Of a stretch of 64,000 nucleotides of DNA, positions 1 through 11,852 are shown in pieces. The stretch's first letter is position 1, and every line of letters starts with the position of its first letter. Source of the DNA: Uloborus plumipes (Eukaryota > Arthropoda > Arachnida > Araneae > Uloboridae). Location: assembly GCA_038373865.1 (NCBI GenBank), contig JAXGGA010003379.1, forward strand, positions 39,844 through 103,843. The letters run 5' to 3'. The translations under genes and the position numbers were made by a program. Under the pieces are notes generated by a model, which was not told where the DNA came from, did not search any database, and saw nothing but the letters and a program-made list of their open reading frames with translations.

Positions 1-1055
1 AAATGACTTGTATATATATTTTTTTTTCATTGACTTTTTGAGCGAATTATTTTTTGACTGGAAGCAACCATATGTCTACGATCTTAGTTCATCACATCAC
101 TTTGCCCCACATTCCCCTACTTTTACCGAATGGTGGCCTGAAGATCTTGTCACTGCAGATCTACGGTGCATCTCATTAGCGGTGTTTCGAAGATTTTAAT
201 TTGTAATCACATATTTTACAACGCGAACATAATTTCAGATATGGGGCTTACATGAGTTAACACGATACTCTGGAAAAAAAAAGCAATCATTTTTTCTGAT
301 TTTTTTGACATTTTAAAGCGATGGTAAAAGTCTACATCTTTTTTCTACCCATGCTCATGATTTTGAATTTCTCACCTCTCTAGTTATTCTGAAGAAATTT
401 TACGATAAAAATAATACTCCTTTATCCTCAAAATCAAACTAATGTCCATTGAAATATTGAGCATTGGAAAACGCAGAGGAAACTATCTCCAGAAAACTAG
501 GTGATCGGGAAAAATGGGGGTTTTGTTTGGATTTAGGTGGTCATTTCGCATAAGAATCAACAATAATTGTTACAGAAGCATCTTACTTGCTACGCAGTGT
601 TATTTCCCATCGATAATACCCGTGTTAAATTATCAATATTGCATTTAAGTCCAAACTTGTCAATTTTTGAAACTTTGACTCTTACAACACAAAAGCATCA
701 ACATGAAATGATATGTTTAATTCACAAGCAAAACTTTTCTAGCATACGTTTAATATTTCCTCTCTATCAATAGTATCATACTAAACTGGGATGAAATAAA
801 AGGGTCTTAACACATTTTCGGTACGTGAAAAATCCACGATGTATCCCATACATTTTTTGTCGTTTGTTTATTTATATTTATCGTGACAAAAATATCACAA
901 AAAAAATAAGAATTCTCGAATAAAAAAAAGAGTAACGTTATAAAAAAAAAGTAAGCCCTTAAGATACGAAAAAAGCCAAATACCAAAAAATGGGGAATGG
1001 GAAAAGAAAAACATTTAAAAAAATCACATTCCCAACTTGGCGATGGCTTAAAACT
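1..1055. other. AT-rich intergenic DNA, no gene seen
   Basis: This is AT-rich sequence with short open frames only (the longest on the plus strand is 68 codons at 567-773). I see no splice-flanked coding pattern, no protein family match and no obvious repeat. Confidence 0.6.
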
Positions 1056-1059
1056 GGCG

Positions 1060-1360
1060 ACAACATCCCCATCTCTACAAGAGCCTGGCAGTCCTAAGCG
1101 GCATTCCGTCGTTGCATCAGATGATGCCCGAGAGAGAGGGGGAGGCGGAGAGGCGGGAAGGGATGCCGGTGGAATTAATTCGCCTCTGTGCCGGGAGGGG
1201 GCGCGGCAAGTGGGGGCGTCAGAACGGCGACGGTGCTTCTGTGGAAGAGTAGAAAGAGGGGGGTGCCCCCCCAGTGCCCCCACCCCCCACTCCTCTCCCG
1301 AGGAAGACCCTTTGCTAGGAACAGAAGCCGCTGCGGGGACATTTAATCGCTCTCGCACTA
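1060..1360. other. GC-rich, CpG-containing island
   Basis: About 300 bp that is clearly richer in G and C than the surrounding DNA, with many CpG steps (for example GGGGGCGCGGCAAG near 1196 and CAGAACGGCGACGG near 1220) and runs of G and C around 1255-1290. Long open frames cover it on both strands (997-1488 plus, 807-1358 minus). That is expected where stop codons are rare, and neither translation resembles a known domain. It could be an unmethylated regulatory island or a first-exon region; no splice or start evidence decides this. Confidence 0.5.
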
Positions 1361-2058
1361 AACATCATTTCAATAGCTCTACGCCGTTCGCCACGCTTTT
1401 GCTTTTTTTTCACTTTTTTTTTCTCTCCAATGTTTTATTTTTATGCTCTTCATTTATATTTTTTCCAGAACGGTTACATCTTTTTTAAATTCTCCCGCGG
1501 AATGACCATCTGTTTTTTTCGTCTTTTTCTTGATTTTACTCTCTTGTTTTTTTCTCCCCTTCAGTATTTATTTATATATTTTTTTTCTCTTCCTCGCGGA
1601 GTGAAGGGAAGTGAAGAGAGGGGAGTTTCATTCATGCTGTTAATTCACGTGGGAATACGCTTAATGATCCTTGTGGACATCAATGGGAAAAAGCTCTCGC
1701 GGGTGTCTTGGTTATTAATTAAAAGATACCGGGCAAGCAAATGGAGATGCTCAGATCGCTGCTCTACTTGAACGCTTTCGTTCGGAGCGGTATGTGTAGC
1801 GGCGTTACCGGCTGTTTCCGAGTTAAACATTCTTTGCAACGTTTAAGAAATACTCCGCATTCTACGCGAATTATTTTTATTTTCTTTTTCTGTGTCGCCT
1901 TAATGAATTTTTACGGCTTAACCATTTCATTGGAAATATTTTCAAATTGGTTTCGCTCTTGCTTTATAAAACATAAATTTAAAGTTTTTAAACTTTTATC
2001 ATGGTACACTTTTATTGTACTATACGACCTGCTTTTTTGAAACATGTCAAGTATGTTG
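1361..2058. other. T-rich intergenic DNA, no gene seen
   Basis: Pyrimidine-rich stretches (1397-1600) are followed by ordinary AT-rich sequence. Short open frames on both strands have no recognisable domain. Confidence 0.5.
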
Positions 2059-2409
2059 CACTGCAAAAAATGAACTGTTGTTTTAGCAGTATAATTCTGT
2101 CAACCAAGATTACAATTTAAAACTGAAAAATGCACAGTAATAAACTGCAAAACTAGCAATTTTACAGTTTCTTTCTCTAAAGTTAGCAATTTTACAGTTT
2201 ATTTTCGTAAAATTTAGCTGTATTATACTGCAAAACCAACAGTTTAATACTGGCAGCAGAGGTTCCAGTTTAAAAATGTAAAGTGTACTGTAATAAAATG
2301 TTAAATTAGTAGTTTTACAGTTGATTACTGTAAAATTAGCATTTTTTACAGTTATTACAATGAAATTAGCTGTATTACAATGTAGAAACAACATTCATTT
2401 TGTACAGTG
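2059..2409 (-). repeat. Hairpin-array repeat family, copy A
   Basis: The termini are inverted: CACTGCAAAAAATGAACTG at the left and CATTTTGTACAGTG at the right. The body is a run of short units in which TTTTACAG and CTGTAAAA motifs face each other, so each unit can form a hairpin. The diagnostic mid-element string (ACTGGCAGCAGAGGTTCCAG, from about 2249) is shared with the copies at 18,049 and 57,279 and appears reverse-complemented in the copies at 8,050, 16,130, 30,432 and 44,416. No coding capacity is seen. It resembles a MITE, but I could not define a target duplication. Confidence 0.75.
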
Positions 2410-2488
2410 TGGGTGCTTTGGTTACTAATTGAGATATGCCGGGCAAGAAAATGGGAACTCTAGATGGTCAACATTTTAACTTTAAGAC

Positions 2489-2720
2489 TACCGTAAATCA
2501 GGGTTACTTGGACCCTAGGGGGTTACTTGAGCCCACTACAATAAAATGATAAAATCTAGGTTTGGTACCTACTAGTTGAAGACTTGCACGTAGTTCCTCG
2601 TTTCTCCAATAGGTAGAAGCCCTCTGCAGTTTCTAACGCTAGTACCAAACCCAGATTTTATCATTTTACTGTGGGCTCAAGTAGCCCTGTTGTGGGTCGA
2701 AGTAACCCTGATTTACGGTA
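2489..2720. mobile_element. MITE with TACCGTAAATCAGGG terminal inverted repeats
   Basis: A 232-bp element. Its left end TACCGTAAATCAGGGTTACT is matched at the right by AGTAACCCTGATTTACGGTA as a perfect inverted repeat, and the complementarity continues inward (ATGATAAAATCT versus AGATTTTATCAT). The TA at each tip fits a TA target duplication of the Tc1/mariner/pogo superfamily. The ends resemble those of the pogo-like element at 52,668 (TACCGTAAAATGGGG). It is non-coding. Confidence 0.8.
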
Positions 2721-3290
2721 TTTTATATTCTGAGGGGAGCTGTCCCATAATTTTATGCAATGTTTTTTTAGCCAAACAAGCATCAGCAGTGTAACATAAT
2801 AAACATATTTAAAAGCTACGTTTTAATATTTTACAAAAAACTTCTGCTTCGAATTCCCACGAACTCATTCAACATACATGACCTTTTGTACTTTACAACA
2901 ACATAAGCTTTCACAGAAAGCATAGGATATTCTCAATATAGATAGAGCACTTTCAATAACTTCAAAAATAGGTTCCAAGCTGTAGCTTTAGAATTATTGA
3001 GTGATTCAGTAAGCTATGTACAGTATTTATTGCCAAGCTTTTTTTTTTCTTTTTTTTTCTTTTTCTGTTTTTCTTTTCTTTTTCTTTTTTTTTTCTTTCC
3101 TTTTTTTTTTCTTTTTTTTTCTTTTTACAAAATTAAGAGTTTAAAACTTTCATTTCATAATCCTTCCGAGTGGATGCATCTCTGATACGTTCTAGTATTT
3201 TTCTTTTTGCAGGTCAAATAATATGTAAAATGTCGAGCGGCATAAAATTAACTGACATGACTCATAATTACCCTATATTACTATAATTTC
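2721..3290. repeat. AT-rich DNA with a TTTTC pyrimidine tract
   Basis: Positions 3039-3124 are almost pure T with interspersed C. They create a spurious phenylalanine-rich open frame (2997-3185). Nothing else is recognised. Confidence 0.7.
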
Positions 3291-3291
3291 A

Positions 3292-3743
3292 AGGTCATAG
3301 ATGGCTGGTACAGCAAAAAACTGGGGGGGGGGGTGGTCTGAGGAGATGTACGTAGGAGAAAGGGTCGGCTCCCCCCGCCCTCCCCTTTTTCTCATTTTGC
3401 AAAATTGGGCTACATAATTGGATTTTAACATCATTATTGGTCAAATAATATCTGAAAAATTTGGAATGTGGCATCGAAAAATCGGAACAGATGACCAGAG
3501 ATGACCCCATTCCACTTCGAAGCTATATTACGATTTTTATTAAACTATTGCTTAAGAAGAAATTATTTATTTATAGCTGTGAAAATTTACTGTCATGAAA
3601 TAAAGTAATTCGTCATATAAAAAATCCTTTTCCAATCGATCTTAAATTTTTATCTGAAAAGGGAGGGGGAAACACCCCTTTCCTCTTTGAAGTAAAGGAA
3701 CAGTTCCCCTTCGCCCCACTCCTTTACCAGCCGTCTATGGTCA
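3292..3743. mobile_element. Probable MITE with imperfect inverted ends
   Basis: The left end GGTCATAGATGGCTGGTA (3293-3310) pairs with TACCAGCCGTCTATGGTC at the right with about 15 of 18 positions matching. CAAG flanks both sides and may be part of the target duplication. The interior has a G-run and C-rich segments and no transposase. The superfamily is not assigned. Confidence 0.5.
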
Positions 3744-4474
3744 AGCTTAAACCAAATGTTCTGCAAGAAAATATTGGATCAAATATTTGTTATAACTTTA
3801 AAATATTCCGTAGTAACGGTCTTTTATTTATTTTGTTTTTGTTTTAAAAATGCAGGAAAAGAATTTTTCTTCGCTCAGTTTAATTGCAGAAGCACAATAG
3901 CCTAATATTTTCATTTTAAGAACGTGATGTTATCTTTTACTCTAAGTTGCTGAAATGAATTTACATTAGTTTCTTCATGGCATATAGTCTCTTATGTTTT
4001 CGACGTGTTTTTTTTTTAGTTTATTTCTTCATTTATTTGTTCATTTAGTTACTTTTACTTTAATTTTTATTTATTTCTTCATTAATTTGTTCATTTATTT
4101 ATTTTTACTTTTATTTTTATTCATTTATTTAGTTTCGTTTTGCTTTTTTTCCAAATCTTCTTATTGTTTTTTTTAACTTTTTTATTTTTATTTATTCATG
4201 TGTTTTATTTTATTCTATTTTATTTAGAGCTTTCCACTAATAAAACTAATATTTAGTTCGGAACTAATATTTAATTTCTAACTGCTGGTCAATGTAAAAC
4301 TTTGTATGTTACTTCTTTTACTGTATAACGTTTCTAAACTTTTTTTTTTGTATTTAATTCAAATTTAGAAGCACATTACTCAGTTTTGCACATGGTGGTA
4401 CGCTTTCCTCTACGCTTTGAAAGTTGAATTACAATAGTTAATCCCTACGCTATTGCTCATAATTCAATTTTTTT
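3744..4474. repeat. AT-rich DNA with TTTA/TTCA simple-sequence tract
   Basis: Positions 4010-4230 are dominated by imperfect TTTA, TTCA and TTTT repeats. The open frame at 3994-4176 is a by-product. No gene is seen. Confidence 0.65.
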
Positions 4475-4478
4475 TTAA

Positions 4479-4988
4479 CCCATTAATGCCTAGCGTCCTA
4501 TTAAAAGGACGGTCCAAAAAAGGGTCTGAATTTCCCCAAAATGAACATTTCAACCAAATAAAAGTGTTCAATGAGTACCTTGGTATTGCCTCAGTTCGTT
4601 ATTAACAGATTGCAGCACATAACCATTGCAAAGTGTGTTCTGTAGCAGTTTTAATATGATCTTTATCAAAAATGATATCGTTCCCAATCTCAAAGAAAAA
4701 AGCTAAGTTTTCAAAGTTATTCCCAGCTTCCCAGTTTATGTTAATTGCTGATTTTATTTCTTCTTATAAAATGTCTTTTGAAATATTATATCGTAGACAA
4801 AAAAAAATTGATTAAAACAAGTATGTACCCTCTGGGGTCTATCGTAACTTTTGAGGGACGATTTTTCTTTCCTTAATAAAACAATTATTTTTAACATAAT
4901 ATTTTTTTTATTATTTTTCCTGTCCATTAAACACCGTTGTAACCAGTATACAAAATATGTTTGGAAAAAAATGTCAGGCATTAATAGG
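4479..4988. mobile_element. piggyBac-like MITE
   Basis: TTAA directly abuts both ends (4475-4478 and 4989-4992), the hallmark target duplication of piggyBac-type elements. The termini are inverted: CCCATTAATGCCT at the left, AGGCATTAATAGG at the right, 12 of 13 matching. A small subterminal hairpin follows (GTCCTATTAAAAGGAC). A 75-codon minus-strand frame (4754-4981) has no recognisable transposase motif, so I treat the element as non-autonomous. A shorter relative lies at 16,936-17,091. Confidence 0.7.
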
Positions 4989-5830
4989 TTAAACTAGCAA
5001 ACTGTTCTTTAACTCCAATTTTCTTCTAACTGTTTCTATTCTCTCTCTCCACTTTTCTCACATCATTCAAAGTTACCCTATTTCTCAGAATAACTTGCAA
5101 CTGTGCTAATAACACATTTCAAATGTTGTTGTTTTTTTCTTTTTACAATTATTTTTTCTAAATTTCAAGTAACTACATGCGAGATTTTAAGAGTTTTTCT
5201 TCGCTTTTGTGCCCCTTGAGACTACTAAAATATTTGGGGAGTAAATAGAAACAGATAAATTGTTGACGAAAGATTACCTGAATGATTACAAAGAAGTCAT
5301 CTCTATCTCTACTAATAATAAAGCTGAAGGTTTGTCTTTCTTTCTTTCTTTCCTTCTGTCTGTCTGTTACGCGCGTAGCGCCAAAACCGCTCGGTCGATT
5401 TTCATGCCACTTAGCACAAAATTAGTTTGTAGCATGTAGTTTTGCACCTCGAGGCGATTTTTCGAAAATTCCATTTCGTTCTTTTTCTATTCGAATTCTT
5501 AGTGGAAATTCGATAAAATAGGGAAGAAATATTTCATACACATTTTCAAGTCTTATGTCATTCGAAAGCTTGAAATTTTATGCACAAAATGAAGTTTTTT
5601 CGAAGTTTCTACGATCATCAGGAGAGCTGTAACAATTGTTTTTAGAATATCGGAATTCAAGGCTTACCTTCAGTAAAGCAATCCAAACGATTCTAAAATG
5701 GTTGGGCTCGAGAATAAAATTTGTTTGAAAAGAGAGATAAAATGAATTATTTTAACAACGGAAATCATTTTTTCATGTTGTTACCATGGTTACGTGTTCA
5801 TACCTTTTTTTTTTTGTTTCGTTCTTTTTC

Positions 5831-5915
5831 CAGCGTTGCCAGATGTAGTGTTTTTGATACTATGGTAGTATTTTTTCGCCCAAATAAGGAGCGTAGTATT
5901 TTTCTGGCAACCCTG
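5831..5915. mobile_element. Mini hAT-like inverted-repeat element
   Basis: An 85-bp segment bounded by CAGCGTTGCCAGA and TCTGGCAACCCTG, inverted with one mismatch. The CAG...CTG ends are typical of short hAT-type MITEs. No clear 8-bp target duplication is visible. It lies inside the Helitron. Confidence 0.4.
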
Positions 5916-6360
5916 TTTCCAATATACTAATGACTCAATTGAAAAATTTGGCGGATTTTTTTTTTTTTTTTCATTTTCATAGATTTCGCATTTCAGCAAT
6001 ATTGATTTTGGCAACATTTGGGAATAGTAGTAGGCGCGTCTATCGCCCATTTAGCGAGAAAGGGGTACCCAAAGCACAAAGATTAACCAAATATCGTATA
6101 AATTGCGACATTGCAACGTTCTTTTTAAAGTGTTTCATTTCGGAAAATGTATTGTTTTGCTTTTAAAGCTAGGAAAGGAAACTTTCTTCTTCTTTCAAAT
6201 TTTGGTAAGATTTCTGTTGGTTTCTGTGAGCAACAAAATTGTTCTTATTTTCTCTTTTGGCTTATTTTTGTGCATCTCCCCTTGGGGTTTCATTTGAATG
6301 TCACAATGGGATGCTTTACCCCTTTTATGGAGTAAATCAGTGTTAATTTCAATGCAGATG

Positions 6361-6410
6361 AATTGGCGCGACCACTTGGCGATATATCGCCAAGCCTTTG
6401 GTCGCCAATT
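6361..6410. repeat. 50-bp near-perfect palindrome
   Basis: A perfect 20-bp palindrome, CTTGGCGATATATCGCCAAG (6375-6394), is nested in outer arms AATTGGCG and CGCCAATT. The whole segment could extrude as a cruciform or fold as an RNA hairpin. More GGCGA/TCGCC motifs follow up to about 6,500. Confidence 0.75.
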
Positions 6411-6888
6411 TGGCGATTTTTTTAAAAAAATTTTTTGGGGGTTCAATTTGGCGCTATTGGCGAAAAATCCACTGAATGATGTTAAAATCGGCGATATTTA
6501 GGAGATTAATCATTGTAAAACATTTTTTTGCATTGTTTCGTGGCAAACTAGGGATTTTAATGTTTGAATTGTTATCTTGCTCCCTCCAAGCACTATTTTA
6601 GCACTTAAGGCATCTACTAAGAAATGTACACGTAAAAGGAAGTAGTGTAGGGCCCATACCAAATTTTTATATCATACTTTGAAGGAATTGTAGTTGAATT
6701 GTAACTAAAATAGAGTATTTTTTCTGCTATATCAATTATTTTACAAATGAACTTTTAATTTTATACCACGGGCAAAGCCGTGCGGGTACCGCTAATTGTT
6801 TTATAAATAACTGGAAGACAAGGCATTAAATCATTCATGTGCAACTTTTTTATTTATTCATTTATTAGATGCATAAATTGTTATTTTT

Positions 6889-7379
<491 letters not shown>

Positions 7380-7599
7380 AGTTACTTATTGCATTTACTA
7401 TTACTGCAATTAATAATGTTTGGTCTTTAATCTTTTTACGCAGATCTCTGACTAGATTTTGCTAAAACTCAATTTTATAAGTTTTTTTACTTATGAGACC
7501 TCTCTGATCAAACTGCATACACGAATTATCCACTCACTGCTCACTTTATTCCAAGTTCTCATTCGTCACCTCAAAGATTCAGACAGAGAACTCATTGCT

Positions 7600-7800
7600 A
7601 AAGGTTGATTCGGGGTCTTGTCGTCTCAGTTTCTTTTTCCCAAAATAGGCCCTAAGTAAGAATCGATCCGAAAGGATTGAAGTCGCATTTAGGGCTTGTG
7701 ACTCCCCTGGGCTATATCGTTCTGGAAAGCGGTGCTTTGGGTCGACGTAATTACATTCGCCCCAGGGTGATCTCCAGTATTTTCTCTATCTACAGGTATC
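7600..7800 (+). repeat. Dispersed GATCGATC-type repeat, isolated copy
   Basis: AATCGATCCGAAAGGATTGA (from 7661), the following GAAGTCGCATTTAGGGCTT and the downstream GTAATTACATTCGCCCC match the units of the tandem array at 10.25-11.8 kb and, in reverse, the copy at 17,640-17,830. The family type is unknown. Confidence 0.55.
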
Positions 7801-8049
7801 ACTGCTGATAAGGGAACTTTTCTCACGTATTTGTGTATGTTTACTATCTGGTACGTTCGAGAGGAAAAGAATATTGCAGCAGAAGCTTTATTTAACGCGA
7901 GATATCGATTTGTTCGGTTTGTATTTTTAGATGGAGAAGCTTTTAAAATTTAAAAGCATTGTAATCCTTTTAGAGTGTAACTAAACTAAATTAATGAACG
8001 TGAAATAAAAACGGTTAAAATTTATCATTATTAATAGTACTAATATTCA

Positions 8050-8247
8050 ACATTGTAAAAAATGAATGTTGCTTTTACAGTATAATACAGCTAATTTGAG
8101 GGTAATAAACTGTAAAAATTGCTACTTTTTCAGTAATGAACTATAAAATTGCTAATTTAACCGCTTATTACCGTGCATTTTAGTTTTAAACGGGAACCTC
8201 TGCTGCCAGTGTTATACTACAAAAACAACAGTTCATTTTTTGCAGTG
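8050..8247 (+). repeat. Hairpin-array repeat family, copy B
   Basis: A short, diverged copy. ACATTGTAAAAAATGAATGT at the left faces GTTCATTTTTTGCAGTG at the right. The internal GGGAACCTCTGCTGCCAGTG places it in the opposite orientation to copy A. It has fewer internal hairpin units than the other copies. Confidence 0.7.
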
Positions 8248-9239
8248 TGTATTTCATTAAACAGTAATAGATAACGAATAAATTTTTTTCTTAAGGAGTC
8301 ACACAAACGTGTGTGATATTTTGTTCTTTACCCACTTATATTATTATTTTTAATGAAATATATGAAGTGTAGCGTGGGGGACAAGCTAACCGTTTTCCGT
8401 AGAATGGCCCACAAAATTTATTTTTCTATATGAAAAGTTGAAGTACATGACAAGAGATTTCAACAACTTCAAATAAATATCCAAGAGTAGCTCCTAAACT
8501 GCAAGCTTTAAAATAGTAATTTTAATTGCCATAGTTCAAATTTACTTATTAAAAGACTACTAAATGTTTGTTCCAATTTTCTTTTTGAATATAAGAATTT
8601 GATGATTCATTTCTCAGGTTTTGGAAAAAATAAATGAATAAAAATGCGAAAGAAACTTGACGCTTTTCAAAAATGTCGCTGAAAAAAGGTTAAAAATAAA
8701 TTAAATAATTAAATAAATGTTGAAAATAAAGCATATGATAGAAGTGTTTTGAGATGGAAGATTGTATGTGTCACTCTGTCTGATTGTCTGCCCCCCTCCC
8801 CTCCTCCCCCGTTAATAACTTTTGAATCAGTAAATGGGCTTGTTTTTTTTTTTCTTGGTTTGAAAAATCTCGGCCAAAACACCTCATTTCCACATTTTAT
8901 TTGAATACTTTTCATTCAATTTTTAACAGTTCAAAAGAAAAAACACTCAAAATTTGCTCTTACGGGGAAAACTGCAGTCATATGTAAAATCAGAACTTGA
9001 ACTAGCAGATTTACTTCAAGCAAGTTTTATTTGAACGAACTTTTGACGTATAAAATAATTATTATTTCTTAATTTTTCATAATTGCATTGGACTTTAAGT
9101 GTTATTCAAATTTTATACAAAAAAAACAATAAAACCAATATAACATCAGTGGTGCTGTTTAAAATAGAGAAATTGTAGCTTAACATTGCCCTGAATGTCT
9201 GTAAATGTTTGAAATTAAAATATTTTTTTCAATAAAAAC
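8248..9239. other. AT-rich unique DNA
   Basis: No repeat family, gene or RNA was recognised. A C-rich patch lies at 8,785-8,815. Confidence 0.5.
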
Positions 9240-9249
9240 TTTTCCAACT

Positions 9250-10045
9250 TACTTATTAAATTAAGTTTTATTTTTTACGACTTTTTATTCGCGTCTTAAT
9301 TGAAAGGTAGCCAGCCATCTCCTGTGTAATAAAAATATTGAATAAATTTTAGCATTGAAAAAGAAAATAAAATGATTAAACTGGCTATCTAATTACTTAT
9401 GATAAACGGATTTCTTGAAACACCGAATTGAGGGTAATCCGCACCATTTTTAACTATTTATGCTAAAAATGCGCGAGTTTGCTCAATAGTTAGTTTCGAG
9501 CAATGGCAAAGTTACCCATCTTATGAATTAGATTTTGAGATTTAAACTATTCTAGTGTGAAGAGAAAAAAAACCTGTTTCTGATCTATGTATTCTGTTTA
9601 GTTTTACTCTATAAATTGAAGACAGCCAGCTGCTTAAATTAAAAATGCATCAATAACTTTCGATAGCGAAAGAGAAAATGAAATTATTAGACTTCAATTA
9701 ATTATATCCTGTCGTTCAAAATGTTATACATTAACACACAAGTGCAACTATATTATGTGTAAAATGACTTTCTTTAATTTATTTGTGCTAGAAATGTTGT
9801 AGTTTGTTCGCTATTTTTTTGCACATGTAAGCATACCTTTGACTCTTTATGGATCACCTTTGTGATATCAAAATATTCTTCTATGGAAAAAAAGTAAAAA
9901 ACTTGCCTACTTCCGACCCATTTATTCCATTTAGTTTCATTTTAATGAATTTTTATTCACTTCTTAAATCAAAGGTAGCCATCTGCTGTGCAATAAAAAA
10001 AAAATCTGAATAAATTTTCGACAGTGCAAGAGAAAATCAATTCAG
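9250..10045 (+). repeat. Old threefold tandem duplication (~335 bp period)
   Basis: Three diverged units can be aligned at TTTATTCGCGTCTTAATTGA (9,285), CTATAAATTGAAGACAGCCA (9,609) and TTTATTCACTTCTTAAATCA (9,950). Each is followed by an AGCCAGC/AGCCATC motif, an A-rich stretch, then a GAATAAATTTT/CAATAACTTT and GAAA(A)GAGAAAAT segment. Non-coding. Confidence 0.55.
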
Positions 10046-10245
10046 AGAGAGCGAGAAAGTCCACAAGGACACAGAGAGAGAAATTCTTCCTCTTCCCCCT
10101 CTAATGAAAATGCATATATTCGTGCCGGGCCTGATGACTTCCGCTGCAGGATGAGCGGTTATCAGACCGAGTCGTGGTCATCCGCGCTCCTTAATGATGA
10201 TGACTAAGCAGAAGAAGGCAAAGTAGTAGCGCTTTGATGAACAGG
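10046..10245. other. Short moderately GC-rich unique segment
   Basis: Non-repetitive sequence (for example GTGCCGGGCCTGATGACTTC) between two repeat blocks. No open frame or RNA fold is convincing. Confidence 0.4.
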
Positions 10246-11830
10246 ATCTTTTTCGTGCCTGGGCCATTACCAGGTAATGTTGCCTTTGCCTCTTCACCTT
10301 GCTTTTTCGGGGCATCAAGTCGCAAATAAGGATCGATCAGGAAGGATTGAAGTCGAATTTAAGGTTCTCGACGCACTCCATCCTAACATGTGGATGGCGT
10401 AATTACTTTCACCCCTCTAGAGACGCTGTTGACATTTCAGAAGAAATCGGGGTAGAAATTTCGGCGATCGCTCTTGTTACTGCTGCTGCCAATTATGAAA
10501 TTATTTCTGTAAAAGTTGATGATTTACAATAGAAATAAAACTATGTAGTAAATTACACTGAAATAGAAGTAGAGACTCGATAAGCAAGATCTTTTTTGTG
10601 TCTGAGCCATTATCATGTAATGCGGCATTTGCTTCTTCACCTTGCTTTTTCGAGGCATCAAGTCGCAAATAAGGATCGATCAGGAAGGATTGAAGTCGAA
10701 TTTAAGGTTCTCGACGCACTCCATCCTAACATGTGGATGGCGTAATTACTTTCACCCCTCTAGAGACGCTGTTGACATTTCAGAAGAAATCCGGGCAGAA
10801 ATTTCGGCGATCGCTCTTGTTACAGCTGCTGCCAATTATGAAATTATTTCTGTAAGAGTTGATGGATAAAACGTATCCTGAGCAGGAATCTTGGCATAAA
10901 ACTATGTCTACTGTAATGTAAAGAGTGAGATCTCGCTCTTAAAGAGGTATACTGTTCAAAAATGTATATAAGATTTTAAGTTAAATATTACTGTAAAATG
11001 TATTTACAATAGGAATAAAACTCAGTAATAAATTATACTGAAATAGAAGTAGAGGCTAGATAAGAAAGATCTTTCTTGTGCCTGAGACATTATCAAGTAA
11101 TGTGGAATTTTCCTCTTCACGTTTCTTTTTCGGGCCATCAAGCTGATAATAAGGATCGATCAGGAAGGATTGAAGTCGAAATCAAGGTTTTCAACACACT
11201 CCATCCTAACATGGAGCAGGATGAGTGGATGGCGCATTTACTTTCACGCCTCTAGAGACGCTATTGACAGTTCAGAAGAAATTTCATATACCGCTCAGGT
11301 TGTTTCTGCCAATGGAGAAATTGTTTATTTACCAGTTTATTAAATAAACATACCCGAAACATAGATATTCAAACAAAGCTATGTCTTCTGTAATAAATGC
11401 AATGAGTGAGAGCTCGCTTTTAAACATATAGGCTTTAGAAAACACAGGAAAACTTTAAGGTAAGTATTACTGTAAAACATACTCACTATATACATAAAAT
11501 TATACTGAAAAAGTATAAGAGGTTTGATGAACAGGATCTTTTTCGTTCTAGTACCATTTCTTTGTAAGGTTGCCTTTGCCTCCTCACCTTGCTTTTTCGG
11601 GGCATCAAGTCACAAATAAGGATCGATCAGGAGAGATTGAAGTCGAATTGAAGAATTTTGACGCACTCCATCATAACATGGAGCAGTGTACGGATGGCGT
11701 AATTACTTTCACTCCTCTAGAAACGTTGTTGACATTTTATAGTATCCCTCTTGTTCTCTAAATTACTTTTGTAACTAATTAAGAATTAAGAAATTACTTT
11801 TGTAACTGTTGATAGATAAAACGGATTCTG
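10246..11830 (+). repeat. Four-unit tandem array of the GATCGATC repeat
   Basis: AAGGATCGATCAGG occurs at 10,328, 10,671, 11,151 and 11,618 (spacings about 343, 480 and 467 bp). It is preceded each time by CTTCACCTTGCTTTTTCGG-like sequence and followed by TGGCG(TA)-ATTTACTTTCAC(C/T/G)CC. Units 1 and 2 are nearly identical and share an open frame starting MLFRGIKSQIRIDQEGLK (10,299-10,532 and 10,642-10,869). The frame is not kept in units 3 and 4, so it is probably fortuitous. Single relatives lie at 7.6 kb (plus) and 17.7 kb (minus). The Tc1-like element at 11,853 abuts the last unit. Confidence 0.75.
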
Positions 11831-11852
11831 AGCATGAATCTTGATATAAAAC

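Larger units (their letters stand above)
5300..6795 (+). mobile_element. Non-autonomous Helitron
   Basis: The left end begins with TC directly after an A (TCTCTATCTCTACTAATAAT). It is followed by the CTTT/CTGT-rich leader and the segment around ACGCGCGTAGCGCC seen in arthropod Helitron-type repeats. The right end has a short hairpin (CACGGGCAAAGCCGTG), then CTAA immediately before a T, matching the Helitron 3-prime structure (hairpin then CTRR, insertion between A and T). There is no Rep/helicase coding sequence. A tiny hAT-like insert (5831-5915) and a strong palindrome (6361-6410) lie inside. Confidence 0.6.

Noticed and set aside
807..1488. Overlapping long open frames on both strands (183 and 163 codons)
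   Set aside because: They coincide with the GC-rich island where stops are rare, overlap antisense, and show low-complexity proline/serine/glycine or phenylalanine-rich sequence with no domain.
10299..10869. Twin 75-77-codon frames in tandem units 1 and 2 as a duplicated gene
   Set aside because: The frame is lost in units 3 and 4 and in the dispersed copies; identity reflects recent duplication of a non-coding repeat.
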